DNA from: Synechococcus elongatus PCC 11801
Lineage (GTDB): Bacteria; Cyanobacteriota; Cyanobacteriia; Synechococcales; Synechococcaceae
Assembly (NCBI RefSeq): GCF_003846445.2
Contig: NZ_CP030139.2
Coordinates: forward strand, 372,001 to 436,000
DNA length: 64,000 bases
Direction: 5' to 3'
In this document: in pieces, positions 54,273-64,000 of the stretch
Layout: every line of letters begins with the position of its first letter
Position numbering within the stretch: position 1 is the first letter of the stretch
Program-made: the position numbers and the translations under genes
The notes under the pieces: generated by a model
What the model was told of the DNA's origin: nothing
The model's input: only the letters and a program-made list of their open reading frames with translations
Databases searched by the model: none

Positions 54273-55540
54273 GCGCCAGCGATCGCCAACAAAGCCCGTT
54301 CGGTCATCGCCAGCGCTTCGTCAATTTCAGCTGCGCTGACGATCAGCGGCGGTACAAAACGCACTACTTCTGCACCGGCAGGGACCAACAGCAGACCTTG
54401 CTCGATCGCAGCTTTGACTAATGCGATCGGCGTCACGGTTGGATCATTGCGCAGCACCAAGCCATTGATCAGACCCCAGCCGCGCACGCCAGCCAACAAA
54501 TTCGGATAGCGATCGACGAGTTCTTGCAATCCAGACCGGAGCTGTTCGCCCCGTGCCTGCACATTCGCCAGCAGTTGATCGCGATCCATTACTTGTGCGA
54601 TCGCCAGCCCAGCTCGACAAGCCAGCGGATTGCCGCCAAAGGTGCTGGCATGTTCGCCCGCCTGCAGGATGTTGCAAGATTCTTTTACGAGCAGGGCACC
54701 GATCGGGATGCCGCCACCCAAGCCTTTAGCAACCGTGAAAGCATCAGGTTCAATGCCGAGGTTTTCGTAACCCCAGAGCTTGCCCGATCGCCCCATGCCG
54801 ACTTGGACTTCATCCAGAATCAGCAGCATCCGCCGCTGATCGCAAAGCTGGCGCACCGCCTGGAAGTAGGCGCGATCGCCGGGATTCACCCCGCCTTCAC
54901 CTTGCAGCGGTTCCAGCAAAATGGCTGCGGGCGTTTCGCCTGCTGCATCCAGCTCTGCCAAGGTCGCTTCCAGCGCTGCTAAATCGTTGTAGGGCACGTA
55001 GCGGAAGCCTTGCACCAACGGCTGGAAGCCTTTGTGGTATTTCGGCTGACCCGTCGCAGTCACTGCCGCGAGTGTCCGACCGTGGAAGCTGGCCTGAGCC
55101 GTCAAAATAATCGGATTTTCGACCCCCAGCACCGTATTGCCGTACTTGCGCGCCAGCTTGATCGCTGCTTCGTTGGCTTCCGCGCCGGAATTACAGAAGA
55201 AGACGCGATCGGCGCATGAGTTAGCCGTTAGCCAAGCCGCCAGTTGGCCTTGCTCAGGAATGTAATAGAGATTAGAGACGTGATGAAGCTTGCGAATCTG
55301 ATCACTGATCGCGTCGATCAGATCTGGGTGGGCATGGCCCAAGGTACAGGTGGCAATCCCAGCCACAAAGTCTAGATAGCTGCGCCCCTCTGTATCCCAA
55401 ACACGGCAGCCTTCACCCCGTTCCAAGGCGATCGGAAAACGCCCGTAGGTCTGCATGACGCAAGCATCGAAGGCGTCAGTGCTGAAGGATGGCGATGCGA
55501 TCGCGGCATCAGTTGCCGCCAAGACGGTTTCGGGGCTCAC
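54269..55540 (-). CDS. argD: Acetylornithine aminotransferase
   Basis: 423 residues from a GTG start at 55540. Class III PLP aminotransferase: GIATCTLGHAHP, FFCNSGAEANEAAIKLAR, LLILDEVQVGMGRSGKLWGY (Asp binding PLP nitrogen) and FTVAKGLGGGIPIGALL with the Schiff-base lysine. It makes N-acetylornithine from N-acetylglutamate semialdehyde in arginine synthesis; some family members also act on succinyl-diaminopimelate. Coupled with folC by a 4-bp overlap. The N-terminal ~20 residues before QTYGRFPIA are variable. Confidence 0.95.
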   Translation of the reverse strand: MSPETVLAATDAAIASPSFSTDAFDACVMQTYGRFPIALERGEGCRVWDTEGRSYLDFVAGIATCTLGHAHPDLIDAISDQIRKLHHVSNLYYIPEQGQLAAWLTANSCADRVFFCNSGAEANEAAIKLARKYGNTVLGVENPIILTAQASFHGRTLAAVTATGQPKYHKGFQPLVQGFRYVPYNDLAALEATLAELDAAGETPAAILLEPLQGEGGVNPGDRAYFQAVRQLCDQRRMLLILDEVQVGMGRSGKLWGYENLGIEPDAFTVAKGLGGGIPIGALLVKESCNILQAGEHASTFGGNPLACRAGLAIAQVMDRDQLLANVQARGEQLRSGLQELVDRYPNLLAGVRGWGLINGLVLRNDPTVTPIALVKAAIEQGLLLVPAGAEVVRFVPPLIVSAAEIDEALAMTERALLAIAGA

Positions 55541-55909
55541 GCGATTAACTCCTCTGTCAGCGGCTTACAGAGCGATTGGATGATCCACTGATTATAAGGT
55601 CGGCATCCGAGAGGATGTAGAGTGCCATTCCGGAAAGCGTCTCTGGCGATCGCTCGTCGTGAAAAGCGAGCCAAGCCTTGGCTAGAACCGCATCATTTTC
55701 GGGCTTGGCAGTCCTCGGCTGAACAGGGCGACTGTCAGACGCCAGCACAGCAGCCATGGCTGTTTTCCCCTGCCAAAGCAAAATCTGAGCGATATGCTGA
55801 AACCGCTGGAGAGGTTGTCAACGCAGACTTTGCAACAATACGTTAAATTTGGTTAAGAGATTTTCTCAGAATTCTCCGGCCCTATCGGACTCTTTAAGGA
55901 TCGACGCCC
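55541..55909. other. Spacer between argD and ftsH
   Basis: 369 bp between divergent genes. Short open frames here on both strands lack recognisable protein features. The ftsH promoter probably lies near 55830-55865: a TTGCAA with TTAAGA 17 bp downstream (55832-55860) is one weak candidate. Confidence 0.4.
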
Positions 55910-57802
55910 ATGAAATGGAACTGGCGCACCTTGGCACTGTGGACCCTGCCGATCCTGGTCATCGGCTTTTTCGTATGGCAGGGGGGCTTTGGCACCAACC
56001 TACAGACCAACAGCACCATTAATGCGGCTAGTACCCGCATGACCTACGGCCGGTTCTTGGAGTACCTCGATGCAGGCCGAGTTACTGCCGTCGATTTCTA
56101 TGAAGGTGGCCGGACAGCGATCGTTGAAGCTGTGGATCCTGATTTAGATAACCGGTTGCAACGCCTCCGCGTCGATTTGCCCGGCACGTCCCCTGATTTG
56201 ATCACGCGCCTGCGCGACAGCAACATTAACTTCGACGTGCACCCACCGCGCAACGATGGCGCGATTTGGGGCTTGCTGAGCAACCTGATTTTCCCAATCC
56301 TGCTGATCGTCGGTCTGTTCTTCCTGTTCCGTCGCTCCGGCAACGTTCCGGGCGGCCCGGGTCAAGCGATGCAGTTCGGCAAATCGAAAGCCCGCTTCCA
56401 AATGGACGCCAAAACCGGTGTCTTGTTTGACGATGTCGCTGGCATCGAAGAAGCGAAGGAAGAGCTGCAAGAAGTGGTTACCTTCCTGAAAAATTCTGAG
56501 CGCTTCACGGCTGTTGGTGCCCGAATTCCTAAAGGTGTCTTGCTGGTTGGCCCTCCGGGTACTGGTAAAACCCTGCTGGCGAAAGCGATCGCCGGTGAAG
56601 CAGGTGTTCCCTTCTTCAGCATCTCCGGTTCTGAATTCGTTGAAATGTTTGTGGGTGTTGGTGCCAGCCGCGTCCGCGACCTGTTCAAGAAAGCCAAAGA
56701 AAACGCACCTTGCATCGTCTTCATCGACGAGATTGACGCCGTCGGTCGTCAGCGTGGCGCTGGCATTGGTGGTGGCAACGATGAGCGGGAGCAAACCCTC
56801 AACCAGTTGCTGACCGAAATGGACGGCTTTGAGGGCAACACCGGCATCATCATCATCGCGGCCACCAACCGCCCCGATGTCTTGGATGCAGCGCTGACCC
56901 GCCCTGGCCGTTTCGATCGCCAGATCATCGTCGATGCGCCGGACATCAAAGGCCGTCTAGAAATCCTCAAGGTTCATGCCCGCAACAAGAAGCTGGCTGA
57001 AGATGTCTCCTTGGATGTAATTGCCCGCCGTACGCCTGGTTTCGCTGGGGCAGACTTGGCAAACCTGCTGAACGAAGCGGCTATCCTGACGGCTCGTCGT
57101 CGCAAAGATGCGATCACGCTCACGGAAATCGACGACGCAGTCGATCGCGTTGTGGCCGGTATGGAAGGCACACCGCTGGTCGATGGCAAGAGCAAGCGCT
57201 TGATTGCTTACCACGAGGTTGGTCACGCGATCGTCGGCACCTTGGTCAAAGACCACGACCCAGTTCAAAAAGTGACGCTGATTCCCCGTGGCCAAGCCCA
57301 AGGCCTGACTTGGTTTGCCCCGGATGAAGAGCAAGGCTTGACCTCGCGGGCGCAAATCCTGGCTCGGATCAAAGGTGCACTGGGTGGCCGTGCTGCAGAA
57401 GACGTGATCTTCGGCCATGACGAAGTGACCACGGGTGCAGGCAATGACTTGCAACAGGTGACGGGCATGGCGCGTCAGATGGTGACTCGCTTCGGCATGT
57501 CGGATCTGGGGCCGCTGTCGCTGGAAGGTCAAAGTCAAGAAGTGTTCTTGGGTCGTGACCTGATGACGCGATCGGAATACTCAGAGCGGATTGCAACTCG
57601 CATTGATGCTCAAGTGCATAACATCGTTGCCCAGTGTTACGAAGAAACGCTGCAGATCATCCGCAACAACCGCGTTGTGATCGATCGCTTGGTTGATCTA
57701 CTGATCGAGAAGGAAACGATCGATGGCGATGAGTTCCGCCAGATCGTGGCTGAGTACTGTCAAGTTCCTGAAAAAGAACGCTTTGTACCGCAGCTGACAT
57801 AA
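55910..57802 (+). CDS. ftsH: ATP-dependent zinc metalloprotease FtsH
   Basis: 630 residues. Two membrane segments: one at 10-25 ([12 protein letters not shown]) and one around 125-143 ([15 protein letters not shown]). Lumenal domain between them. AAA+ domain with Walker A GPPGTGKT (214-221), Walker B VFIDEID and second region of homology ATNRPDVLD; zinc motif HEVGH (435-439) with AxxN-free Val in place of the usual Ala. Cyanobacteria have four FtsH; they act as hexamers in membrane protein quality control, including D1 turnover of photosystem II. Which of the four this is cannot be fixed here. Terminator at 57827-57859. Confidence 0.96.
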   Translation: MKWNWRTLALWTLPILVIGFFVWQGGFGTNLQTNSTINAASTRMTYGRFLEYLDAGRVTAVDFYEGGRTAIVEAVDPDLDNRLQRLRVDLPGTSPDLITRLRDSNINFDVHPPRNDGAIWGLLSNLIFPILLIVGLFFLFRRSGNVPGGPGQAMQFGKSKARFQMDAKTGVLFDDVAGIEEAKEELQEVVTFLKNSERFTAVGARIPKGVLLVGPPGTGKTLLAKAIAGEAGVPFFSISGSEFVEMFVGVGASRVRDLFKKAKENAPCIVFIDEIDAVGRQRGAGIGGGNDEREQTLNQLLTEMDGFEGNTGIIIIAATNRPDVLDAALTRPGRFDRQIIVDAPDIKGRLEILKVHARNKKLAEDVSLDVIARRTPGFAGADLANLLNEAAILTARRRKDAITLTEIDDAVDRVVAGMEGTPLVDGKSKRLIAYHEVGHAIVGTLVKDHDPVQKVTLIPRGQAQGLTWFAPDEEQGLTSRAQILARIKGALGGRAAEDVIFGHDEVTTGAGNDLQQVTGMARQMVTRFGMSDLGPLSLEGQSQEVFLGRDLMTRSEYSERIATRIDAQVHNIVAQCYEETLQIIRNNRVVIDRLVDLLIEKETIDGDEFRQIVAEYCQVPEKERFVPQLT

Positions 57803-57826
57803 ACCATCCCGTCAGGGCCAAACCGA

Positions 57827-57859
57827 CCGCTGTCTTGATTGCTCAGGGCAGCGTTTTTT
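57827..57859 (+). terminator. Intrinsic terminator of ftsH
   Basis: Stem CGCTGTC / GGCAGCG (one G-U) with a 12-nt loop, then six T, 25 bp past the ftsH stop. Confidence 0.75.
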
Positions 57860-57970
57860 CTTTGGCTGCACGCAGCAGAAGCTGTCTGTCGCGGCTAGCA
57901 AGCTCCAGCAAACAGCCTCGAGCAGCCTGATGCCACGTCTTGGCAAGGGATGAGGAGTCCTGCAATTTGC

Positions 57971-57987
57971 CTGCAATTAAGTTGCAG
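57971..57987. promoter_or_regulatory. Palindrome upstream of the FutA-type gene
   Basis: Perfect inverted repeat CTGCAA, 5-nt TTAAG, TTGCAG, 115 bp before the futA start. It may be an operator; it does not match the usual 19-bp Fur box well. A function is unproven. Confidence 0.35.
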
Positions 57988-58102
57988 TAAGCAGGACTTA
58001 TTGAGACCGCTAGTGTCCTCAGCAATGAGCACTACCTTGCCGAAATAGGGATAAAGACCGTACTCTCTTATTTAGAAATAGTTGCAATAAGGAAGCAAGT
58101 CA

Positions 58103-59125
58103 TTGTCTCGCCTACGTCTCTGGTCAACTGGTTTTGCAGCCCTGTTCCTCAGTGCGGGTTTAGCAGCCTGCGGCAGTAGTGACAATAAAGTCGTCAATGT
58201 CTACTCGTCACGGCACTACAACCAAGACGACCAGCTCTACAAAGCCTTTACCGACAAAACGGGCATACAGGTCAACGTCATTGAAGGCAAGGATGCCGAG
58301 CTGATTGAACGCATCCAAAGCGAAGGAGCCAACAGTCCTGCTGATGTCCTGATTACAGTTGATGCGGGACGTCTGTGGCAGGCAGAATCCAAAGGGCTAT
58401 TCCAACCTGTGCAATCGACAGTGCTCACCACGGAACTCCCTGCCGATCTGCGCGATCCGGATGGGCGTTGGTTTGGCTTTGCCCGCCGTGCCCGCGTCAT
58501 TATCTACAACAAGTCCAAGGTGCAACCCAGTCAGCTCTCCACCTATCAAGCCCTCGCCAACCCTGAGTGGAAAGGGAAGCTGTGTATGCGCAGTTCAGAC
58601 AACATCTATAACCAGTCTCTTGTAGCTGCTGCGATCGCGACTGATGGCGAAGCCAAAACGGAAGAGTGGATCAAGGGAATCACGGCGAATTTTGCCCGTC
58701 CTCCCCAAGGGAACGACACCGCCCAAATCAAAGCGGTTGCCGAAGGCGTGTGCGATGTGGCCGTTGTGAACCACTACTACTTGGCACGTCTCATGGAATC
58801 GAAAGAGGCTGGCGATCGCGAAATCGCTGCTAAAGTCGGTGTCTTCTTCCCACAACCGACCCATATCAATGTCAGCGGTGCTGGGGTTGCAACCAATGCT
58901 CCGCACAAAGACAATGCAATTGCATTTCTGGAATTCTTAGCGAGCCCTGAAGGTCAGCGCTACTTTACCCAAGGCACCTACGAATATCCAGCCAAGGCCA
59001 ATACCGCTGAAGATGCAGTTGTCCAAAGCTTCGGCACCTTTGAAGCAGCGCCCGTCAATGTCGATATCTATGGAGCAAATAACGCTGAAGCTGTGAAAAT
59101 CATGGATCGGGCAGGCTGGCGCTAG
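58103..59125 (+). CDS. Iron(III) ABC-transporter substrate-binding lipoprotein, FutA type
   Basis: 340 residues. TTG start at 58103 is supported by the ribosome-binding site AAGGAAG 7 nt upstream. Lipobox LAAC gives acylated Cys23 after a hydrophobic signal peptide, so it is membrane-tethered on the periplasmic side. Mature part: VNVYSSRHYNQDDQLYKAFTDKTGI and tyrosine motif NHYYLARL for Fe(III) binding, as in FutA1/FutA2/IdiA. It collects ferric iron for import. No permease or ATPase gene is adjacent, as is common in cyanobacteria. Iron regulation is likely but no clear Fur box was found. Confidence 0.9.
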   Translation: MSRLRLWSTGFAALFLSAGLAACGSSDNKVVNVYSSRHYNQDDQLYKAFTDKTGIQVNVIEGKDAELIERIQSEGANSPADVLITVDAGRLWQAESKGLFQPVQSTVLTTELPADLRDPDGRWFGFARRARVIIYNKSKVQPSQLSTYQALANPEWKGKLCMRSSDNIYNQSLVAAAIATDGEAKTEEWIKGITANFARPPQGNDTAQIKAVAEGVCDVAVVNHYYLARLMESKEAGDREIAAKVGVFFPQPTHINVSGAGVATNAPHKDNAIAFLEFLASPEGQRYFTQGTYEYPAKANTAEDAVVQSFGTFEAAPVNVDIYGANNAEAVKIMDRAGWR

Positions 59126-59365
59126 CTCTCAAATCAGTCCCTGACAGCTTGGTATGGCCAGCCCTTAGCCCTTCTAGCTGGATAGTTCAACTACGCAGAG
59201 ACGTCGCCGGTTCGTGGCAAGCGGAGGGGCTTCAGACCGTGGCACGGAGGCTGCGACCAACTCAAACCTGTCGTGCCTCCAGCAAAATGGATCAACCCAC
59301 CCGTCGCCCATTTTGCGAGCGGCGGGAGTGTGTCACGATCGGTACGCTCGTCTGCTGAGGCAGTC

Positions 59366-60730
59366 ATGGTTCAGGAACTCCGCTTTGATATCCTTCCCGA
59401 TCGCCATGAGCCGCCCCAAAATGTCGAAGCTGAGGAAGCAATTCTGGGTAGCATCCTGCTCGATCCCGAGGCGATCGGGCGGATTGCCGATGTACTCTCA
59501 CCGGAAGCCTTCTACAACTCCAACCACCGCGATATTTATCGGGCGGCAGTCCGGCTGCATAGCCAAGGTCAGCCAACGGATCTGACCAGTCTGACGACCT
59601 GCCTGCAAGATGCGGGTCAGCTCGACAAGGTCGGCGGTCAATCTCGACTGGCAAAGCTGGTCGATCGCGTGGTGACGACGGCTAACGTCGAGCAATACGC
59701 TCAGTTAGTAATCGACAAGTTTCTGCGGCGGCAACTGATTCAAGCCGGTAATTCCGTCATTCAACTGGGCTACGACACGACCAAGCCGCTGGAAGCCGTT
59801 CTTGATCAGGCGGAGCAAAAGGTCTTTGGCATTACCCAAGAACGCCCGACTATGGGCTTGCTACCGGCCTCCGAAATCCTGACGAGTACCTTTGCAGAAA
59901 TCGAGAGTCGTTCCATGGGAACGGCGCTCTCGGGCATCTCTTGTAATTACTACGATCTGGATGCCATGACTCAGGGCTTCCAGCGATCGGATTTGATTAT
60001 TGTGGCGGGACGACCGGCCATGGGAAAAACCAGTATTGTCCTCAACATTGCTCGCAATATTACCGTTGCTCATAAGCTGCCGGTTTGTGTCTTCAGTTTG
60101 GAGATGTCGAAGGAGCAATTGATCTATCGCCTGCTGTCGATGGAAATTGGCATCGAGAGTAGCCGCTTGCGATCGGGCCGGATTGGCGATCATGAGTGGG
60201 AAATGCTTGGCAAAGGGATTATGCAACTTTCCCAACTTCCCGTTTTTATTGACGATACGCCCGGATTGACTGTTTCGGAGATGCGATCGAAGGCTCGACG
60301 ATTGATGTCTGAACAAGGAGGGCAACTCGGGCTAATTCTGATTGACTATCTGCAGCTTATGGAAGGTAGTTCCAGCGATAACCGGGTTCAAGAAATTTCT
60401 AAGATTACGCGATCGCTGAAAGGTTTGGCACGGGAGTTAAACGTTCCGGTAATTGCGCTTTCGCAGCTCAGTCGTGGTGTGGAATCACGAACCAATAAGC
60501 GACCGATGATGTCGGATTTGCGGGAAAGCGGTTCGATTGAGCAAGATGCTGATTTAGTGATGATGATCTATCGGGATGAATACTACAATCCTGACACTCC
60601 CGATCGCGGCATTACCGAAATTATTGTTGCCAAGCATCGGAATGGGCCGGTCGGCACCGTCAAGCTCCTGTTTGAGCCGCAGTTCACCCGTTTCCGCAAC
60701 CTGGCGGGCAGTAGCGCTCCTGCGGTTTGA
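59366..60730 (+). CDS. dnaB: Replicative DNA helicase DnaB
   Basis: 454 residues from ATG 59366 (MVQELRFDILPDRHEPP); the frame from 59273 is longer but lacks support. N-terminal primase-binding domain (PPQNVEAEEAILGSILLDPEAI), then the RecA-like helicase: GRPAMGKTS Walker A, VCVFSLEMSKEQL, LILIDYLQLMEG Walker B, LSQLSRGVESR, and DLRESGSIEQDADLVMMIYRDEYY. It unwinds DNA at the replication fork as a hexamer. Many cyanobacterial dnaB genes contain inteins; this one has normal length, so none is present. Confidence 0.97.
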   Translation: MVQELRFDILPDRHEPPQNVEAEEAILGSILLDPEAIGRIADVLSPEAFYNSNHRDIYRAAVRLHSQGQPTDLTSLTTCLQDAGQLDKVGGQSRLAKLVDRVVTTANVEQYAQLVIDKFLRRQLIQAGNSVIQLGYDTTKPLEAVLDQAEQKVFGITQERPTMGLLPASEILTSTFAEIESRSMGTALSGISCNYYDLDAMTQGFQRSDLIIVAGRPAMGKTSIVLNIARNITVAHKLPVCVFSLEMSKEQLIYRLLSMEIGIESSRLRSGRIGDHEWEMLGKGIMQLSQLPVFIDDTPGLTVSEMRSKARRLMSEQGGQLGLILIDYLQLMEGSSSDNRVQEISKITRSLKGLARELNVPVIALSQLSRGVESRTNKRPMMSDLRESGSIEQDADLVMMIYRDEYYNPDTPDRGITEIIVAKHRNGPVGTVKLLFEPQFTRFRNLAGSSAPAV

Positions 60731-60810
60731 GGCGGCGCGATCGCCCAAACGGCACAATGGATCGACAAATTCTTCCTTGACTTTATCTCTGACGCACCGG
60801 TCATCTATCC

Positions 60811-63800
60811 ATGACTTTTTCAGCACTGATTCGCACCTTGGCGCGATCGCCCCTCAGCCAAGATCTGCTGACGAAGTTAGAGAAGCAATCGGGCCTGCGT
60901 CTGATTGGAGCCGGTCGCTTAGCGCAGGGGTTGGTGACCTCAGCCCTTGTCCAAGCCCAATCGCGATCGCTGCTGGTGATTTGCGCCACCCTCGAAGAAG
61001 CCGGTCGCTGGGCCGCGCAACTGGAAGGCATGGGCTGGCCGACGCTGCACTTTTACCCCACCTCGGAATCCTCACCCTACGAAGCCTTTGACCCCGAGTC
61101 CGAGATGGTTTGGGGGCAGTTGCAGGTGCTGGCCGATCTGCTGGAACAGAGTCAGCCTGTGGCGATCGTGGCAACCGAGCGATCGCTGCAACCCCATCTG
61201 CCGCCCGTGGAAGTGCTGCGTCCCTTTTGCCAAACGCTGCAGCGGGGTCAGGAGATCAATCTTGGGGAATTGGGCGATCGCCTTGCCCAGTTTGGTTACG
61301 AGCGGGTACAGACCGTTGAAGCAGAAGGCCAGTGGAGTCGTCGTGGCGACATCATCGACTTGTTTCCAGTTTCAGCGGAGTTACCGGTTCGACTGGAGTT
61401 GTTTGGCGATGAATTGGAGCGCTTGCGGGAATTCGATCCGGCAACCCAGCGATCGCTGGATGAGATCGAAATCCTACGACTGACCCCAACCAGCTATGCG
61501 CCGGTGATTGCAGCTGCTTTAGAGGGGCGATCGCTGGATGACTGGCTGACCGAGGCCGAACAGGAAGCCTGGCAAGAAGGGCAACCACCGGAAGGGATGC
61601 GCCGCTTTTTAGGGGTGGCCTTCAAACAGCCTGCTTCCCTGCTGGACTATCTACCGGCGGGCACGGTGATTGCGATCGATGAGCCGCTGCAGTGTCGCGC
61701 CCATAGCGATCGCTGGCTGGAGCATGTTCAAGATCACTGGCAGGAACAGGAGCAAGTTTGGCCAGCCATTCATCGCGATTTTCAAGCCGCTTGGGAGGAA
61801 ATCAGCTGCTTTCAGCGGATCGAGCTGTCACAGCTGCAAACCGGCGGCGAGAGTGAGTTGCCCGTGCTCGATCTGGCGGCGCGATCGCTTCCTGTTCTGC
61901 CGCATCAGTTCGGCAAGCTGGCGGACTTCATCCGCACTGAGCGCGATCGCCACAGCATTTGGTTGGTCTCTGCTCAGCCCTCGCGGATGGTGGCACTGCT
62001 ACAAGAACACGACTGCCCGGCGCAGTTTATCCCCAACCCCCGCGACTATCCGGCGATCGATCGCCTTAGTGAAAAACGTTTCCCGATCGCACTCAAGCAT
62101 TCCAGTCTGGCGGAGCTAGAAGGCTTCAGCCTGCCCACTTTCCGGCTGACCTTGATCACCGATCGCGAATGCTTTGGTCAGCACGTCCTCGCCTCACCGA
62201 CCTACGTCCGCAAACGGCGACGGGCAGCCTCTAAGCAAGTTGACCTCGATCGCCTCAAGCCCGGCGACTACGTCGTCCACCGAAACCATGGCATCGGTCG
62301 CTTTACCAAGCTGGAAAGCCTCAGTCTTGGCGGCGAAATGCGCGAGTATCTGGTGCTGCAATATGCCGATGGTCTGCTGCGAGTTGCCGCCGATCAACTT
62401 GGCAGCCTCAGCCGCTATCGCGGTATGGGCGGTGAGCGCCCTGAACTGAGCAGCATGACCAGTAAGGCTTGGGAGAAGACCAAAGCCAAAGCCCGCAAAG
62501 CCGTTCGGAAAGTCGCGGTCGATTTGCTCAAGCTCTACGCCCAGCGATCGCAGCAGGAGGGTCATGCCTACCCACCGGATCAGCCTTGGCAGCAAGAGCT
62601 GGAAGATTCCTTCCCCTACCAGCCGACAGCGGATCAGCTCAAGGCGGTAGAAGCAGTCAAGCGCGATATGGAAAGTCCGCAACCGATGGATCGCTTAGTC
62701 TGCGGGGACGTGGGTTTTGGCAAAACGGAAGTCGCGGTTCGCGCCATCTTTAAGGCAGTGACCGCCGGAAAGCAGGTGGCTTTACTTGCTCCGACAACGA
62801 TCCTGACCCAGCAGCACTACCACACCCTCAAGGAACGCTTCGCGCCCTATCCAATTCAAATTGGCTTGCTCAACCGCTTCCGAACGGCGAGTGAACGGCA
62901 GCAGATTTTGCAGCGCCTCGCGACTGGTGAACTTGATGTCGTGGTTGGCACCCACCAGCTCCTGGGCAAAAACACGCAGTTTCGCGATCTTGGCCTGCTA
63001 GTCGTCGATGAAGAGCAGCGCTTTGGCGTTAACCAGAAGGAAAAAATCAAAGCCCTCAAAACCCAGGTCGATGTTCTGACCCTGAGTGCCACACCGATTC
63101 CGCGCACGCTCTACATGGCGCTCTCAGGTGTGCGGGAAATGAGCCTGATCACTACCCCGCCCCCTTCCCGTCGCCCGATTAAAACCCACCTAATGCCCTA
63201 CGACTTGGAGGCGGTGCGGACGGCAATTTCCCAGGAGATCGATCGCGGTGGACAAGTCTTCTATGTCGTCCCTCGTGTCGAAGGAATTGAGGCGATCGCG
63301 ACTCGCTTGCAGGAAATGTTGCCCAGCTTGCGCCTTGCCGTTGCCCATGGTCAGATGCCAGAAGGCGAATTGGAGGCAACGATGCTGGCCTTCAATAACG
63401 GCGAAGCCGACGCGATGATCTGCACCACGATCATCGAGTCTGGCTTGGATATTCCCCGCGTCAACACGATTTTGATCGAAGACGCCCAGCGCTTTGGCCT
63501 TTCGCAGCTCTACCAGTTGCGCGGTCGCGTCGGTCGGGCTGGAATTCAAGCCCACGCTTGGCTGTTCTATCCCGGTGAAACGGTGCTCTCCGATCAGGCA
63601 CGACAACGCTTGCGGGCTATTCAGGAGTTCACACAGCTGGGATCGGGCTATCAGCTCGCCATGCGGGACTTAGAGATTCGTGGCGTTGGCAACCTGCTGG
63701 GAGTCGAGCAATCCGGTCAGATGGAGGCGATCGGCTTCGACCTCTACATGGAAATGCTGCAGGAATCGCTGCAGGAAATTCGCGGTCAAGATATTCCCCA

Positions 63801-64000
63801 GGTTGATGACACCCAGATCGACCTCAATCTCACGGCCTTCATCCCTGCTGACTACATTCCCGACCTCGATGCCAAGATGAGCGCCTATCGGGCTGTAGCC
63901 TCGGCGCGTACCCCCGCTGATCTGCTGCAAATCGCAGCGGACTGGAGCGATCGCTATGGCCCGTTGCCCAAAGCGGCTCAGCAATTGCTGCGGGTAATGG
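60811..64000 (+). CDS. mfd: Transcription-repair coupling factor Mfd (3' end cut)
   Basis: Open from ATG 60811 to the window end, 1063 codons with no stop (full length is usually ~1150). N-terminal UvrB-like domain ([40 protein letters not shown], quoted in part), RNA-polymerase-binding domain ([20 protein letters not shown]), then SF2 translocase: Walker [10 protein letters not shown] around residues 632-640, DEEQ box at 733-736, and [17 protein letters not shown] with [10 protein letters not shown]. It removes RNA polymerase stalled at lesions and recruits UvrA for nucleotide excision repair. Starts 80 bp after dnaB. The C-terminal TRCF domain is incomplete here. Confidence 0.97.
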   Translation, partial: MTFSALIRTLARSPLSQDLLTKLEKQSGLRLIGAGRLAQGLVTSALVQAQSRSLLVICATLEEAGRWAAQLEGMGWPTLHFYPTSESSPYEAFDPESEMVWGQLQVLADLLEQSQPVAIVATERSLQPHLPPVEVLRPFCQTLQRGQEINLGELGDRLAQFGYERVQTVEAEGQWSRRGDIIDLFPVSAELPVRLELFGDELERLREFDPATQRSLDEIEILRLTPTSYAPVIAAALEGRSLDDWLTEAEQEAWQEGQPPEGMRRFLGVAFKQPASLLDYLPAGTVIAIDEPLQCRAHSDRWLEHVQDHWQEQEQVWPAIHRDFQAAWEEISCFQRIELSQLQTGGESELPVLDLAARSLPVLPHQFGKLADFIRTERDRHSIWLVSAQPSRMVALLQEHDCPAQFIPNPRDYPAIDRLSEKRFPIALKHSSLAELEGFSLPTFRLTLITDRECFGQHVLASPTYVRKRRRAASKQVDLDRLKPGDYVVHRNHGIGRFTKLESLSLGGEMREYLVLQYADGLLRVAADQLGSLSRYRGMGGERPELSSMTSKAWEKTKAKARKAVRKVAVDLLKLYAQRSQQEGHAYPPDQPWQQELEDSFPYQPTADQLKAVEAVKRDMESPQPMDRLVCGDVGFGKTEVAVRAIFKAVTAGKQVALLAPTTILTQQHYHTLKERFAPYPIQIGLLNRFRTASERQQILQRLATGELDVVVGTHQLLGKNTQFRDLGLLVVDEEQRFGVNQKEKIKALKTQVDVLTLSATPIPRTLYMALSGVREMSLITTPPPSRRPIKTHLMPYDLEAVRTAISQEIDRGGQVFYVVPRVEGIEAIATRLQEMLPSLRLAVAHGQMPEGELEATMLAFNNGEADAMICTTIIESGLDIPRVNTILIEDAQRFGLSQLYQLRGRVGRAGIQAHAWLFYPGETVLSDQARQRLRAIQEFTQLGSGYQLAMRDLEIRGVGNLLGVEQSGQMEAIGFDLYMEMLQESLQEIRGQDIPQVDDTQIDLNLTAFIPADYIPDLDAKMSAYRAVASARTPADLLQIAADWSDRYGPLPKAAQQLLRVM

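Noticed and set aside
55557-55846. Two ~74-codon open frames on opposite strands before ftsH
   Set aside because: They overlap each other, carry no recognisable motif and have no ribosome-binding site that I can see.
57843-58025. 60-codon minus-strand frame in the ftsH-futA spacer
   Set aside because: It begins inside the ftsH terminator region in reverse, with no Shine-Dalgarno and no family likeness.
59366-60730. Possible intein in dnaB
   Set aside because: The protein has normal length and uninterrupted helicase motifs.

Overview
This window is chromosomal DNA of a unicellular cyanobacterium, almost certainly Synechococcus elongatus or a very close relative. The evidence is photosystem I psaE, the alkane-biosynthesis pair acyl-ACP reductase / aldehyde-deformylating oxygenase, a Tab2-type photosystem assembly factor, an SLH-OprB porin of the Som type, a cobalamin-dependent ribonucleotide reductase, and a very high density of the palindromic octamer GCGATCGC (HIP1) inside genes and spacers. 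I see no insertion sequence, prophage, CRISPR array, tRNA or rRNA. One RNA gene is present: the RNase P RNA.

Layout. 0-10 kb: a hypothetical gene divergent from psaE, mutM, a small nuclease-like gene, nrdJ, a GDP-mannose synthesis gene, porin and fasciclin genes. 10-18.3 kb: an exported DUF3370 protein with a beta-lactamase-like hydrolase, a TrmH-family methylase, a tiny DUF2256 gene, a spacer with two G-rich hairpins, then a tightly packed minus-strand run SDR-folE-phzF-spoIID-HIT. 18.3-22 kb: ado, aar and accA, which link fatty acid supply to alkane production, preceded by a creatininase-family gene. 22-28.4 kb: a plus-strand series of S1-domain protein, Tab2, TldE/PmbA, ClC channel-like protein and DUF1036 protein. 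28.4-36 kb: an orphan histidine kinase, amidase, SelO, DUF2062, mnmE and an M14 carboxypeptidase. 36-39.7 kb: katG set in AT-rich flanks, followed by a probably frameshifted gene and a small secreted protein. 39.9-47 kb: GldA-like dehydrogenase, a radical SAM gene coupled to a WecG-type glycosyltransferase, and a large GH15/phosphorylase-kinase-like protein. 47-49.3 kb: rubrerythrin divergent from a PerR-type regulator, plus an alpha/beta hydrolase. 49.4-55.5 kb: an Asn/Pro-rich secreted protein, rnc directly behind rnpB, a P-loop kinase, a methyltransferase and the coupled pair argD-folC. 55.9-64 kb: ftsH, a FutA-type iron-binding lipoprotein, dnaB and mfd, which is cut by the window end.

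Themes. Several genes deal with oxidative and metal stress (katG, rubrerythrin, PerR-like regulator, futA, ftsH, mutM), and several with RNA metabolism (rnpB, rnc, mnmE, TrmJ-like, S1, Tab2). Many neighbours on the minus strand share 4-bp stop/start overlaps (phzF/spoIID, wecG-like/radical SAM, argD/folC), so they are probably translationally coupled. The best regulatory signal is a perfect 10-5-10 inverted repeat lying over the -10 element of the rubrerythrin promoter, facing a PerR-like gene. Other points worth a second look are a ClC protein with both key glutamates changed to glutamine, a frameshift in the gene after katG, two tandem G-rich hairpins near 13.9 kb, and leader hairpins ahead of psaE and ado.
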